DNA of 64,000 bases, taken from contig NDFF03000114.1 of assembly GCA_002150815.3 (NCBI GenBank), forward strand, positions 1 through 64,000, written 5' to 3'. Numbering within the stretch: the stretch's first letter is position 1; each line of letters starts with the position of its first letter. Of this stretch, positions 1-12,200 are shown piece after piece. The notes under the pieces are model-generated. The model searched no databases and was not told the DNA's origin. It was given only the letters and a program-made list of their open reading frames with translations. Source of the stretch: Grammothele lineata. Taxonomy: Eukaryota; Basidiomycota; Agaricomycetes; Polyporales; Polyporaceae. The position numbers and the translations under genes are program-made.

Positions 1-487
1 GGAAGGCTTTCGAGGAGCCTTGAGGTGTTCAGCCATCAGATTGCTGGCTGTAGGCGGGGCGATGCTGGTACGCTGGCCGAGGATATTCGAACGGGAGGTT
101 GACATGACTTGTGTTGTGTTTCATGGTAGCGAAGCCGACAGGTGGTCCATATAGCAGCGCAGGGCGGAAATAGCGAGTAGTAGCGGTGAATAGCGACATG
201 GAGTAGCACGAGCAGAGACGCGAAGAGAGGTCGCGTCGAGGACGTAGCTCGTGGGGATACGCGGAGTAGCTGAAATCTCTGCAGTCTCGAGACGCGCAAT
301 CTCTTCGCGTGTCGAAATTCTCACGACGCGGCGTAGCCGCCCCTTTCGACGCGGGCGATTCCGCGTATGCTCACGTATCTAGACCTAAAAGACTTGGAAT
401 CGCTGCTCCGCGCAGATTCCAAGTATCAACGCTCAGATACACTAGCTACCTCTGCTACGCCTCGGATACGTTCGCGATCCCGCGTAG
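1..487. other. Anomalous non-coding stretch beside a broken oxidoreductase
   Basis: No convincing gene is readable here on either strand; the open frames are short and resemble no family I know. The stretch is rich in variants of short words such as CGCGTAGC and GATACG, and holds a small inverted repeat (TTGGAATC near 397 facing GATTCCAA near 418). It begins exactly where the minus-strand oxidoreductase frame ends, so it may be an inserted element, a long intron or decayed sequence. The window edge prevents a decision. Confidence 0.4.
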
Positions 488-712
488 CTACCATTGGAGA
501 CTCTCTGGATACCTGGGCCAGAAACCCAGTGACTTGGCGACAAGACCTCCTGCCTTCCCCGATGCACCCTGAGCGACGCCATGCTTCGAGGCTTCAATGA
601 GAGTAACGGATGTCGATGATCCTGCAAATCGCGGATGGGTCGCGAGGTAGTAGGCCGTGGTACAGCCAATGATGCCTCCGCCGACGATCACGATGTCTTT
701 AGTCGATGCCAT
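488..712 (-). pseudogene. 5' fragment of FAD-dependent oxidoreductase (DAO/Tda3-like), probably truncated
   Basis: The reading frame from the ATG at 712 (an in-frame upstream ATG lies at 748) starts with a textbook dinucleotide-binding fold: strand IVIVGGG, then IIGCTTAYYLATHP, then the second strand SVTLIEAS. It continues with GASGKAGGLVAK, which is typical of fungal DAO-type oxidoreductases related to yeast Tda3. Family members normally run on for about 300 more residues. Here the frame meets a TAG shortly after GGLVAK, and nothing resembling the rest of the enzyme appears down to position 1. Either a long intron starts near 510 and the gene continues outside the window, or it has been disrupted. 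The Rossmann-type start is clear; the pseudogene status is inference. Confidence 0.5.
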
Positions 713-1059
713 GGCGGAGGCGATACTAGATTTCGTCAGAGGTAACAATTGGTAGAAATACCGTGGACACTCACCTCCTGGCGCAGGCGATCTGGAATAT
801 CGCTTAGTGGAAGAAAGAGTACAATGAGAAAGAGGACGCGAGAGAAAACCGCCGAGACGACTCGGACTCGATGCACAACTCCCAGGATTGGCGGGGTCGA
901 TGACATCACTCGGCTCAGGCCGGTCCGAATTTCATGTCGGGCGCTATAACGACGCGTCGTGTCGCGTCGTGATTTTCTGCGACCAAATATTGTTACCCCT
1001 AACTCGCGATCCCCTTTCTTTGGCTTTGCCTCGTCAATCGCCTGCTGACAACCTGTAAA

Positions 1060-4000
1060 ATGTATGGCGCGTCGGAAGCATTTAAACAGCAAGGCAACGA
1101 GCACTTCAAGGCTGGAAGGCTGAACAGGTGCGCACATGGTACCGATCGTTAGGGAAAAACATGATAGTTGACCTGAGCAACATCTAGAGCATCAGAGCTA
1201 TACGGCAAGGTGAGTAGCATATCTTCATATAGTCTACATAGCATGGATTGTAGCGATATATCGGGTCAACGCTCTTAATCATGCCATCTCATGGTTCTAA
1301 CTTTCTCTGCCGGTTTCGAACGAAGGAATATATCTTCTCAACTTATGATCATCGACTTGCAGGCAGAGAAATTCGACCCTCGCAATGGGACCTACGCGTC
1401 GAATCTAAGTGCAGCGCTCTACGAGCTCGGAGACTACCCAAGTAGTCTCGACGCCGTGATCCGTGCCTCCAAAAGTCTCCCGACTACCCCAAATGCAACG
1501 CCGGAATACAAAACCAGGTTGTCAACGCGCCTGGCCAAGTCTCTCTGTCATAGCGCTCGGGCGGGTACTGTTGGAAGAGAAACGGTCAACCTAGTTCATC
1601 ACGATATCTCGCGCCTGCGGGCTGCCAGCGATGCTGCAGTCAAGGATCTCAAGGGCCCCGCCAGTGAAGAGTATGCGCGCGTATGGAAGGAATGGGATGC
1701 GATAGAAAGCGAAATTGACGATTACGAGAAGAAGAGGGACTCGTCTTTGGCAGCTCTATCGCGCTTGCCTTTATTCTGCAAACCGCTGTGAGTATATGTG
1801 TATATTCATGGAGATAAGACATGACGAATCACCTATTTTTCGCAGAGATCCCGCAAGAACGTTCTTCTCGGTATGCGCGCTATGTACCCATCGACTGTCC
1901 ATATGGCTTCTTGCTCACTGCTCAAGTCATAGATTGGAACAGACAGCGTCATCGATCTTCTAGATGGGTGGGGACCAAAAAGCCCAGACCCTCTGATTCT
2001 CCGGAGGCTATCTGACGAAATGCTGTCGAACGTGTCATTCCTCTTCGGCGGCGTCGGCGATGGTGCGTCTCTTTTACTTCGGCACCATGGCCTCTTAGTA
2101 CCCAAAAGCTCTCCGTACAGGCCTGACATCATTGCCACCTTAGCTCGTCACGTCCTGGGCACACTCTCTGGTCTGCACGCCGCATATAAGAGGCTCGACA
2201 AACAGAAGAAAACTAAGTTTCACGCACATCTCACGCTCCTCGATGTTCACGATGCCACCATGGCCCGTGACCTCTGCGTGTTAATGCTGTTGCACCAGCT
2301 CAACGTCGAGTCGGACGCCATAGCCAAAGCCGAGATTAATGCGACTTTGATGTACACCTTCTGCGGTGTTGTGATGCCGAAGTATTGCTACGACAGGTAT
2401 GCATCGCGGAAATCTGCGACGGCTGCCGTTCATTACTTATATGCCAACAGACTCCAGAAACTGTTCCAGCACTTACGAAAGAGTCTCACCAAGACCCCTC
2501 CCGACCTTCCACCGTGGCTCCACGTCGCATCAGACAGCATACCTCCTATCCTGAAAACCCTCGACTTCTGGCTCAAAGTCCCCAGGACTACGAAGCGCAT
2601 GCTCGAAGGGCACGAGCACGTCAGTGCTCGAGATAACGGCACGGCACCGACCCTCCCGTTGAGCATTATACCCGGCGCGAACAAGAGCCTCCACCAGGCG
2701 TACGAGGCTCGGAAGGCGGAGGAACGAGAGGCCATCCGCCAATCGCTTCTATCCGCATCTGACGACCAACTTCAAGAGCTCAACATCCTCCCTGCAAGCG
2801 TCTCCGGGGCGGAAGCACGTAAGCTTATCGATGCGCATATAGATGATTACGTTGCGGCGTTCCAGCTGGGTATGAAGAGGGGACGGCTGCCGTCCTGGGA
2901 AGAAGCGTGGTACCAGGCGACGAAGACATTCCTTCCTCCGACTGAACTTCAGAAGCGCCATTCGGGTTTCCCCGCCGCATGGAAGAGCATGAGGGATCAA
3001 CAAGGGATGTCTCCCGAGACGAGTCGCAAGGTAGGTATCGCTCGTTTCAGCTCTTCCGTATGTGGTTTCATCCTTTATCTAGATCACGAAACATATCGAA
3101 ACTGAGTGGAAGCCGAACGCGACACTCTTCGTAAGTTGGTTCTACGTGCGTATATGATTCAAAACACTAATATCACTTATAGGATACGAAGATGGCGGAC
3201 CCGATGTATTACCCGCCAGATGGAGACGGCTATCCCGACATCAGGCTCGACATGTTCCTGACGGTCTCCGAGTTCGACCGCTTCAATCGTCGTGACGACG
3301 ACGATGAAGAGACTGCTTCAGGCTGCGACTGGACCGCCTGGCAAACTTGCAAGCAGTTCTTCGAGACAGCGGCTGCGGGCCTCAAGGCGATGGGTTCCAA
3401 GATTACTCTGGAGCTCATCTGCGGAGGCCTGTCTGAGGAGCTCGCCAAAATGAGGTTCAAGGGAGACCTCACACGCCCCGCTACCTTCCCGAGGAAGTAC
3501 ACACGGATGTGGTTGAGCAACGTCCCGTCAGTACACATTAGAGAGCGCTGAGAACGCACAGTGACTGACGGCTGTTGTTGCGCAGAGATTACACTCACGG
3601 CCCGATGAACATGATCATTTATGTCATGCCGAATTCGCAGAATGATTCACAAGCCGCTGTAGCATGCAACTCGCTTCTGAATACTGGCGCATGGGATAAC
3701 GATACAGAGTTCATCCACACGTACGTTCAACCATCCTTCATCATCCTTCCGGGGCTCATATAGATCACGGTCTGAAGGTACACTTTACTGCTCCCCGAAG
3801 AGATTCCACGATACTTGGCTTGCAAAGTGCTCGATCCTCGAGCAGTCATGGACACTTTGGTCCTCGCCTCGCAACGCCTTCCGCGGAAGTTGGACGAGCT
3901 CGCATCGCGTCAGGAGCTCATCACATGGCTAACTCGCGTCCTGTTCAACACGTTCATTCCTGGCCATTCCAGGCCCCGGCCATGCAATGTTCTGCTTCCG

Positions 4001-4731
4001 CACAACCTCGTCGCATTCTTCGGACTCGTGATGTACCTCCACCAAGTGGGGTATCCAGGTCATTGGCTCTCCGATTTCTTCGCGCGCGTCCTCAGCGGTG
4101 CCATGGTCTCTGATATCACCTTCTACGACGACTTCTTCCCTATCCCACTGACCGAGAGAGTTCGGCGCGTCAAGGCACGGCGGGTGCGCACGGACCCCTG
4201 GCTTGTCGAGTTCGAAACAATCATCGCAACCGCCTACCACGCGATCCCGTTCCCAATCACCACCTCGCTCCCTGCAGATTTCACGCGCGAGCCCGAGGAC
4301 ATCGCGGTGTGGGAAGTCGAAGTGGAGGCGGCGCAGATCTTCTCCACGAACTCGTTCATGAACTTCAGCTCGCCGCAGGACCCACGTACGCAGCTGCTCT
4401 TCTACCGCGCGGACGGTGCCTCGGCGACGTCGCTCATCGAGGACATGCCCAAGATCTTCGAGGGACAGGCGACACCCGCCCCCGGCACATTCTTCGTGTT
4501 GACCGCTCAGGAGTACGTGCACTATGAGATGTGCGTGCGCTTCAGACTAAGCAAGCGTCGCGTGGAGCGGATGCGGAAGGAGAAGTGGAACATGATGGCG
4601 TACCGGAACGATACAGGACAGCAGGGTAAGCGGCATGAAGCACACTGATTAATTCAACCTTGCGCTAAACTCATTGGCCTCCAGCGACACTGCCAGTGCC
4701 GATCCAGGAGTGGTCTTTGTACAAGAAGTAG
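1060..4731 (+). CDS. TPR protein with DUF4470-like region, tandem copy 1
   Basis: A protein of about 1,000 residues from roughly ten exons. It opens with a TPR-like helical pair (AFKQQGNEHFKAGRLNRASE, then a repeat around SNLSAALYELGDYPSS). A region resembling the basidiomycete DUF4470 family follows (FLFGGVGDARHVLGTLSGL; KFHAHLTLLDVHDATMARDL). The C-terminal half contains MWLSNVPDYTHGPMNM and a conserved RFRLSKRRVERM motif. The first joins are exon 1 1060-1127, exon 2 1188-1209 (22 nt) and exon 3 from 1363; the last exon ends in EWSLYKK and TAG at 4729-4731. DUF4470 is often found beside MYND zinc fingers, but I see no MYND here. Molecular function is unknown; TPRs suggest protein binding. 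It lies directly upstream of a close paralog with the same layout. Family placement rests on recalled motif patterns. Confidence 0.75.
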
Positions 4732-5220
4732 GCGTCGTAAAGTCGTTGAGGGTCAGTCTGAAGCAAGTAGTTATATGATGCAGTTACACGATGGATCTCA
4801 GTGAAATCTCTATCTAGTGCAGTGATGTATCTAATAAATACCGATATCTACATCTCATATGCCAGGGGACAAGTTGATATAGAGGAGCCGATTGACTTGA
4901 GAGAAGTGGTTGGGCGAATAGTGATACGGAGGTTTGTGACACGGGCGGTATGACTCAGAGAACAATGTCGGCCAATTCCGGTTCCGGCGCTTGAACTTCT
5001 TGTGAACTGAGCTGGCCACCAGCGCGCCACCACACTAATCAGTCGCTTTGTACGCTCTGACCATGCCACGAGTGTGGCATTGTATGCCTGCATATAAAGA
5101 TGCAACTTCGATGCAACCTGTTCCATCCGACGCCTCTCTACTACTGCTCCTACTGGAGACAATCGCCGCCACTCGACCCCAGCTAACTTCAACAAAACAT
5201 CGTACTCGATTCTACACTCG
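4732..5220. other. Intergenic spacer between the tandem TPR genes
   Basis: This stretch of 489 nt holds the 3' flank of the first TPR/DUF4470-like gene and the promoter of the second. Apart from the TATA-like element listed separately, I see no gene. Confidence 0.6.
5093..5098 (+). promoter_or_regulatory. TATA box candidate of the second TPR/DUF4470-like gene
   Basis: TATAAA within GCATATAAAGATG lies about 120 nt upstream of the ATG at 5221, in the orientation of that gene. Position and sequence fit a fungal core promoter. The transcription start is not visible from sequence alone. Confidence 0.45.
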
Positions 5221-8200
5221 ATGTCCAGTGTCCGTAACGCGACCGCTGTCAAACAACGTGGAAACGAGGCTTTCAAATCTGGGGACATGATACGGTGCGC
5301 ATATTTGTGGCAAGACCGCCGGTTTGAGCTTTCGCTTGCTCACGCAGAGTATGATGACCACACAGAGCCTCCCAGCTATATGCCCGTGTAAGTGCTTTCC
5401 GAGCGACTCCGGTTTCTCTCGAGACTGCCTCGGCCGCTCATGTGTCTCCCTGTAGGCGGAAGAAATTGACCCAGGGGATCCTGTGTACCCTTCAAACCTG
5501 AGCGCCGCCCTGTTTGAGGTCGGCGACTATCCAGCCTGCGTTGCTGCCATCCTTCGTGCCTGGGCCTTATTGAAAGGCAGGACTGACTCCAAACCGGATC
5601 TTATAGCAAGATTGTCCATACGTCTGGCCCGGGCTCTGTCCTATGGTGGCCTAGCTGGTTTGATTACCGCACGAGATGTACAGTCTTATCAAGACGAAGT
5701 TGTGCAGGTTCAGCATGCGGCGAATTCCTGCTGCAATGATGAACTATCTGATACGTGGAAAGAATGGGAGGCAGTTGAATCGAGCTTGAAGACGTATCGA
5801 GTCACAGGAGATGCCGCTCGCCAAGCGTTGTCCCGCCTTCCTATGTATCGCTCGTCGTTGTACGTGTTCACAAATGTCCATTTTTTCCGCTGGCTGACCA
5901 CTGCTAACCGTAACGCACGTTAGGACGACCCGAATGGACTACTTCGTTGTATGGCGCTGTTGGTCATGTCTGGTACGCGCGCTATTCTGACACTGTTGTC
6001 GCAGATGGGAACAGATCCTGTCATGAATCTGCTGAATGGCTGGGGAGGGCAATCCAATGCTTTCCCCCTCAATCTCGACGAGCTCTCAGGCGAGCGGCTA
6101 TCACAGGTCGCTTTTATGTATGGAGGCGTCAGTGACGGTGAGGATGCTTTGTCGAAGTCTAGGGTTTTCACTAATCATCTCAATTAGGTCGTCATGTATT
6201 GGGCACACTTTGTGGCCTACGTGACTCATATCTGGAGCTCGCTAAGAAGAAACGGAAGAAATTTCATGCTCATTTCACTCTGCTTGACATCCATCCAGTA
6301 CCACTAGCTCGGGATCTCTGTCTGTTACTCCTGCTGCATCAGCTCAATGCTGCCAAAAATACGACTACGCGTGCAGAGATACAGGCTACCCTTATGTATA
6401 CGTACTCGGGGGTCGTCATGCCCTCATACTGTCACGACAGGTATTCGCAGTCCTTATTGTACCTTCGTCGACTTCTGATGTGTCCTGTGTACAGACTCAG
6501 AGAGACCTGTGTCGACCTTGTCAAACGCCTCTCAGCGTCACCACCAGACCTCCCTGAGTGGCTCTACGTCGATCCAGAAGCCATTCCTCGGCTCTTGCCC
6601 ACTCTTGACTTTTGGATTCGTTCCCCAAAGTCTTCGACGCGGGGTATGTTGGCTGTGCATGAGCATCGAGGAGAACTGGACCTTTCGCGCGCGTATTTGA
6701 TGCTTCCTGGAACAAACAGCGACTACGTCAAGAATGCCCTCCAAAATTTGGAACAGCTGCAGAAGATCCAAGCGGCCGAGAGGGAGCAGCTCAAGAAGGA
6801 CCTGATGGCGAGGATGGCGGAGGAGATTATTTCCTCTTCTGGCTTGCCCAGGCACATTGCACGAGACCCAGCATTCTTGAGAAGCCTCGAGCAGGAGGCT
6901 GATGAGACCATGCGTCGATGTGACCTCGAGAAGCTAGGAAAGCGCGAAGGCGTGTGGTATTCCGCGACGAAAGTGTTCATGCCTCCGAAAGCATTGCGCG
7001 ATCGCCACCCGGAGTTCGACGCCGCATGGGACGCGATTGGAGAAACAGGCGAAATGCCCCTGTCCATCAAAGGGAAAGTATGTCGATCTCATTCCTGCTG
7101 ACTGTCCACTTCTGACGTCGAGATCATTTTCGGTAGATTGTATCACACATTGAGGACCAGTGGAAACCGAATATGACGATGATGGTAAGTCTAGCTGTTT
7201 GAACTACGATCCATGTACGGGATGCCTCACCGGTTGTTCATTAGAGCACTTGGTACGACCTTCCCGAGTCAGGCGACGCATATCCTCCCAGGAAGATGAA
7301 CATGTTCACAATCGTCGAAGCATTCGATAGTTTTCTCGGGGAACTCAACGTCAAGAGGCCCGCCGATGTAGAAGATAAGTGGCTCGCCTCGACAGTTTGT
7401 AGCAGCTTCTTCGGGGAAGTGGCGGATGCCCTTCGAATCCTAGCGCCTAAGATCACGCTTGAGATAATCTGCGGCGGACTTTCCCAGGAGCTAAACAAGA
7501 TGCAGTTGGGTAAAGGTGTGGATGGGCGACCCGACACGTTCCCCCGAACGTACACGAGGATGTGGCTTAGCAACGTGCCGTGAGTTATAGGCTGTTATTC
7601 TTTATGTGGACACCGCCTGACCACCAACATGATACAGCGACTATGTTCACGGGCCGCTCAACACGTTCATGTGCGTTGTTCCGAGTTTGCAGGATGATCC
7701 CCAGGCCGCGGTTGCTTCCAACTGCGTCCTAAACAGCGGTGTTTGGGCAGACAACGCTGAATTCGTCCACACGTACGTATCTTTCGCTGGATATATGCCA
7801 TTTATCTAACCATCTTTGTGCGCATCAACGCAGGTTTACCCTACTCTTACCGGAGCAACTACCGCGGTTTCTAGGAGGCCGCATTATAGGAAGAGCTTCC
7901 CCTGCCGAAATAATGACCCTCCGCTCAGAAACCCTGCCTCGCCCGATTTCCGAGCTTGCTACGCGCGATGAACTATACACGTGGCTCACACGCGTATTCA
8001 TCTGCACGATCCTCCCGGCGAAACCCCACCGTGCGCCCCTCAAGGTCCACTTGCCGCACAACCTCGTCGCCTTCGTCAAACTCCTGATACACCTCCACCG
8101 CGTGGGATACCCTACCCACTGGCTCTCCTACTTCTTCGAGCGCATTCTCGCCGGCTCGTTCGTCACGGACCTCGCTCCATACGACGGCATCCTTCCAATT

Positions 8201-8837
8201 CCCGTCTCCGAGCGCAGGCGCCGCGTCCCCGCACGGCGTGTACGCACCGACCCATGGGTCATCGAACTCGAAACGGTCCTTGCAGTCGCGCGTCACGCAC
8301 TTCCCTTCCCCATTCATTCCTCGTTCTCCGTTCCGGCCGCATCCGACGCCGTCGTCTGGGAGGCACGCGTGCGCGTCGCCCAAGGCCCAATCTCCAGCTT
8401 CTTCAGCTGGCTTCTTCCGATCAAGTTTATGGACGTGCAAACGCCAGATCCGTGCGCACAGCTCGTCTTCTTCCGTGAAGATGTGATCAGTCGCAGTGAG
8501 GTTGCCGCAGATCCCCACGACCTTCTCCGGCGCGTTTTCGAGGGAAGCCCGGACGCCCCGGAGCCAGGCTCGCTGTTTGTGCTTACGGCTCAGGAGCTCG
8601 TGGAGGTGAATGAAGTTGTTAGGTTCCGGCTCAGCAAGCAGCGCGTGATGCGCATGAAGATGCGTAAAGAGAAATGGTGCATGGTGCTCTGCCGTACTGA
8701 CACTAGGGAGTTGGGTAAGTCTCGGAAATATACGACGTCGGACTGTAGAGAGACTACATACTGAACAATTGACAGTGACGGAGCCCGTGCCCATCAACGA
8801 CTGGATTCAGTTTGCTGATCCACGCGGGGACTCGTGA
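5221..8837 (+). CDS. TPR protein with DUF4470-like region, tandem copy 2
   Basis: Paralog of the preceding gene. Exon 1 begins MSSVRNATAVKQRGNEAFKS and ends in GDMIR; a 22-nt exon at 5366-5387 encodes ASQLYAR and leads into AEEIDPGDPVYPSNLSAAL. The DUF4470-like part reads GRHVLGTLCGLRDSY and KFHAHFTLLDIHPVPLARDL. The C-terminal half repeats all landmarks of copy 1, including MWLSNVPDYVHGPLNTFM, LPHNLVAFVKLLIHLHRVGY and RFRLSKQRVMRM. It ends INDWIQFADPRGDS with TGA at 8835-8837. The matching exon layout shows tandem duplication after the introns were in place. Sequence identity is only moderate, so the duplication is not recent. No MYND finger, signal peptide or membrane segment is visible. 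Function is unknown; a scaffold or adaptor role is a guess. Confidence 0.75.
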
Positions 8838-9276
8838 GGACGATTCGAGTTGTAGGATATTAAGGATTGAATCTCCCGAACTCTCGGTGATCATCTGTAC
8901 CTTGGTGTATCTCGTAGTTGCTTGTAGTAACGAATCAGCTGGTAGATGTAGTGGTATTTTGGAGTGCACTGCCCACCTGAAAGTATGTTGCACCGTAATG
9001 AACGAGGTACACCCCTCGGCCAAGAGACACATGGCTGATCGAGTTTGTACGGATGAAAACATGCGTGCAAATATCATCCGGGTCAACCCAGGTCGCGAGT
9101 TCGGATACAGACGCTATGCTGTGATTACTGCTAGAAGCAAAACGTATAATACATGGAAAGATCTCGTACAACAGCTGAGTGCGTGCGTAATCCGCTCAAA
9201 AGCAAGGGGCGGTAAGATCGCGACAGGGGAGCAACACTTCGCAAATAAGCCTTCCAACCAAGTTGTTGATCGCCGC
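8838..9276. other. Convergent intergenic spacer
   Basis: This stretch separates the 3' ends of the second TPR gene and SPT5. Short plus-strand open frames are present (for example 8812-9285), but they overlap the end of the TPR gene and have no recognisable content. I see no gene. Confidence 0.6.
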
Positions 9277-12200
9277 CTATCTTGATTTCTGGTTGCCCAC
9301 CTCGTCGATCTCGATCCGACGCACGAGTCGCTTAGGCGAGCCGTCGATGACAAGATAGGTGTCCAAGGTCGTAACAACCATAGAGTTCTCGCTTTCGACC
9401 GCCGCAACACGGGCGGAATCACCCTTGCCTTGGCCCGCAATGATGACGACGACCTCGCCCACTTTCTCCGGGTGTACTGGGGAGAGAAACTCTACGGGAA
9501 CTGCGAGAATTGGTTGAAGAGGGTTGACAGGCTTCTCGAAGCGCACGCGCGCAGTTGACTGGAAGTCGTCGTTCGTCGTGTTGAGCAACGAGAGTACTAT
9601 GCCTCGCCTGCCCTCGTAGTCGCCGTTGTGCCAACCCGTGGGACCGAAAGTGCCGCTGACTTCGATAAGCATCCCATGCAGCTTGTCGACAATCTCGGGG
9701 TCCAGTAGCCACTTGGGCGGTACTTCTATAGGGGAATCAGTCGAGTTCTACGAGCTTGTCGAGACGGAGCCACTTACCAAACTGCGATTCCGAGCCACTG
9801 TAGCCGGTTCCAGCCATAACACCTGGTGTTTGAGGATACGCAGTCTGGGCGGGTGTCTGGTATTCATAGACGCCAGGCGTCTGCATCGAGCCAAACGGCG
9901 CGGGTGTCGGTGCACCCGGCGTAAAGGCAGCCGCATACGGCGTGGGTGCTGATCGACCGTCCTACCATGGCAGTAAATATACGAGCGGGGGCATCAACAA
10001 AGAGCAGACATACCCATCCTGAATCCCATCCAGAAGAACTGCCAGCATTGGCTGACCGACCGGGTGTCGCGCCACCCCATGTTGACTGCCCTCCGCCGTT
10101 GGCATACGGGTTGGGTGTCCGCGATGACGAGTTCCACGCAGGTGTCTTCCCACCACCGCCTTGCGTGTAAGGATTTGGTGTTCGTGCAGAGGAGTCCCAA
10201 GCGGGCGTCTTGCCGTTGTCCGCATATGGGTTCGGGGTTCGCGAGTTTGGAGCCCACCCTGGTGTACGACCATCGTTGTACGGATTGGGCGTACGTCCAG
10301 TGGTACCCCACCCTGGTGTACGTCCGCCACCACCAGCATTGTACGGGTTGGGCGTCTGGTTCCCTGCGCCGAAAGGTGTCCGAGAAGGCGGACCCATTTG
10401 GGTTGTCATTGACCGCTCGAGAGGTTCAAGACTGCCGTCCGGACTGACAACGCTAGTCAGTAACTTACGAGTACTATTCATGATGACACACGTACTTCCG
10501 ACGCCGCAGCTTCTCCTTGTCGATCGTTATCACCTTATTGCCCGTGAGCAGCTCGACGCGAGCATGAGGACCGTTGGTGTCCTTGATGGTGCCGACGTAT
10601 CCCTTGTTGGGACCCTTCACCACCGTGACGCTAACGCCGATGAGCCGGTCGCGCGGGCCGCGACCCATCATCCCGGAGCCCACCATACCTCCCGCACCAC
10701 CGCTGAGTGCGGGGTTCATCTTCGAGAGGTCCGTGCTTCCCAGCTTCATGACGTTGCCTTTCGGCGCGAGTGACGCGAGCGACCGCGACCGCGTGACGAA
10801 GACGCCGCCGTTCTCGGTATAATCGCGATTGTGCAAGAAGGCGAAGAAGGATTGGTGCGTGTGAAGTACTCGTCCTTTCCGTCCCTAGAGCATGACGTTA
10901 GCACAGAGACTGGGGATAAGGAGGGCGTTAACTTACTTCGCCGTCGACTTCCTTGACGTTGTCGCCTATTCGAAGCTCAAACCCTTCAGAGTCTACAGCG
11001 ATGGCACGGTTTGAATCCCTGCGCATCGTGATTTGATGGGGCTGGACAAGTCGTACTTGTCCGTTCTGGTCCAGTACTCTGAACGAGTCGCGCTCCGTCT
11101 TGAAGATGACACCGACAGTTTGGTGGCTGCACGATGTCATGAGGAAAACTCTACGCGCGTCACGTTTGAGACTCACTCGATCTGAACCAAATCATGCAAC
11201 TCGTAGTTGCCAACGATGTTCGTACCAGTTCCTACCTCCGCTGCTTCTCGAAGATCCTTGGAAAACACGGAGACCTGAAGAAAACACATGAGCCAGATAC
11301 AAGTGTCACGTCTAAGTGACACAACATACCTCTTGCATCGACATGTCGGAGAGGAAGGTGACAACGTTGTCCATCACGGACACGACAAGACCTGTCTCGT
11401 CCGCATTCTTGCCCGTCATGACCTTCACGTGGTCTCCCGGCTTGAATCGCTTTCGTACGCTCCTTGCAGGGACCTGCATCTTCTGCCCATCGAAGTCGAC
11501 GCCCACAGGCTCGATCGTGACCACATCCTGCTCAATACTGTGGACGGTACCGTGGACGCCAGATTGCTCTCCCTCGAAGATCTCGACGTGGTCTCCTGGC
11601 TGGAGCACGGATATGGCTGCTTTGCGCGACGCCTCGGCGATGATGGACAAGTCGACGTTGGCCTCGTTCTCGGTGCCGTCCTGGCCACGAGTAAAGCGAG
11701 TGATCTCGTCGAGTGTCGGGTTGACGTCGTCCAGCTGAAGCGCAGTGAGACGGAAATCCTTCTCGATGAACCCGTCCTTGTACGTGTCGTTCTGGAACAC
11801 ATACACCTGGTTCCGTTTTGAGACCGACTTGCGTCCGTACACCTTCACGACCTCCTCGTAGTTGAAGAAGCGCTGGGGCGGGCGCATGCTGAACGACGAC
11901 AGTCCAGCGCCAGCCTTCTTCCGTTTCTTGCCATCCAGAGACATATCGTCTTTGGGGTTGAGGTCGATACGTGGGATGAACTTGAGGCCAACCTCCTCTC
12001 CGTTCTCCGTCACGTCCATGACCTGGGCAAGGTCCCCCTGATACTTTCCGCGCTTTACACGCACCCAGCTGCCTGGAGTCACAGTCAACTCCTGCTGCTT
12101 GATTTGGAGTAGGCTGGCCATTTCCTCGATGGGCACGAGCACGATGCCGCGACTAGGGAAAACGCCGACCAACCCATTGATGGCGTCACTGACTTGTTTT

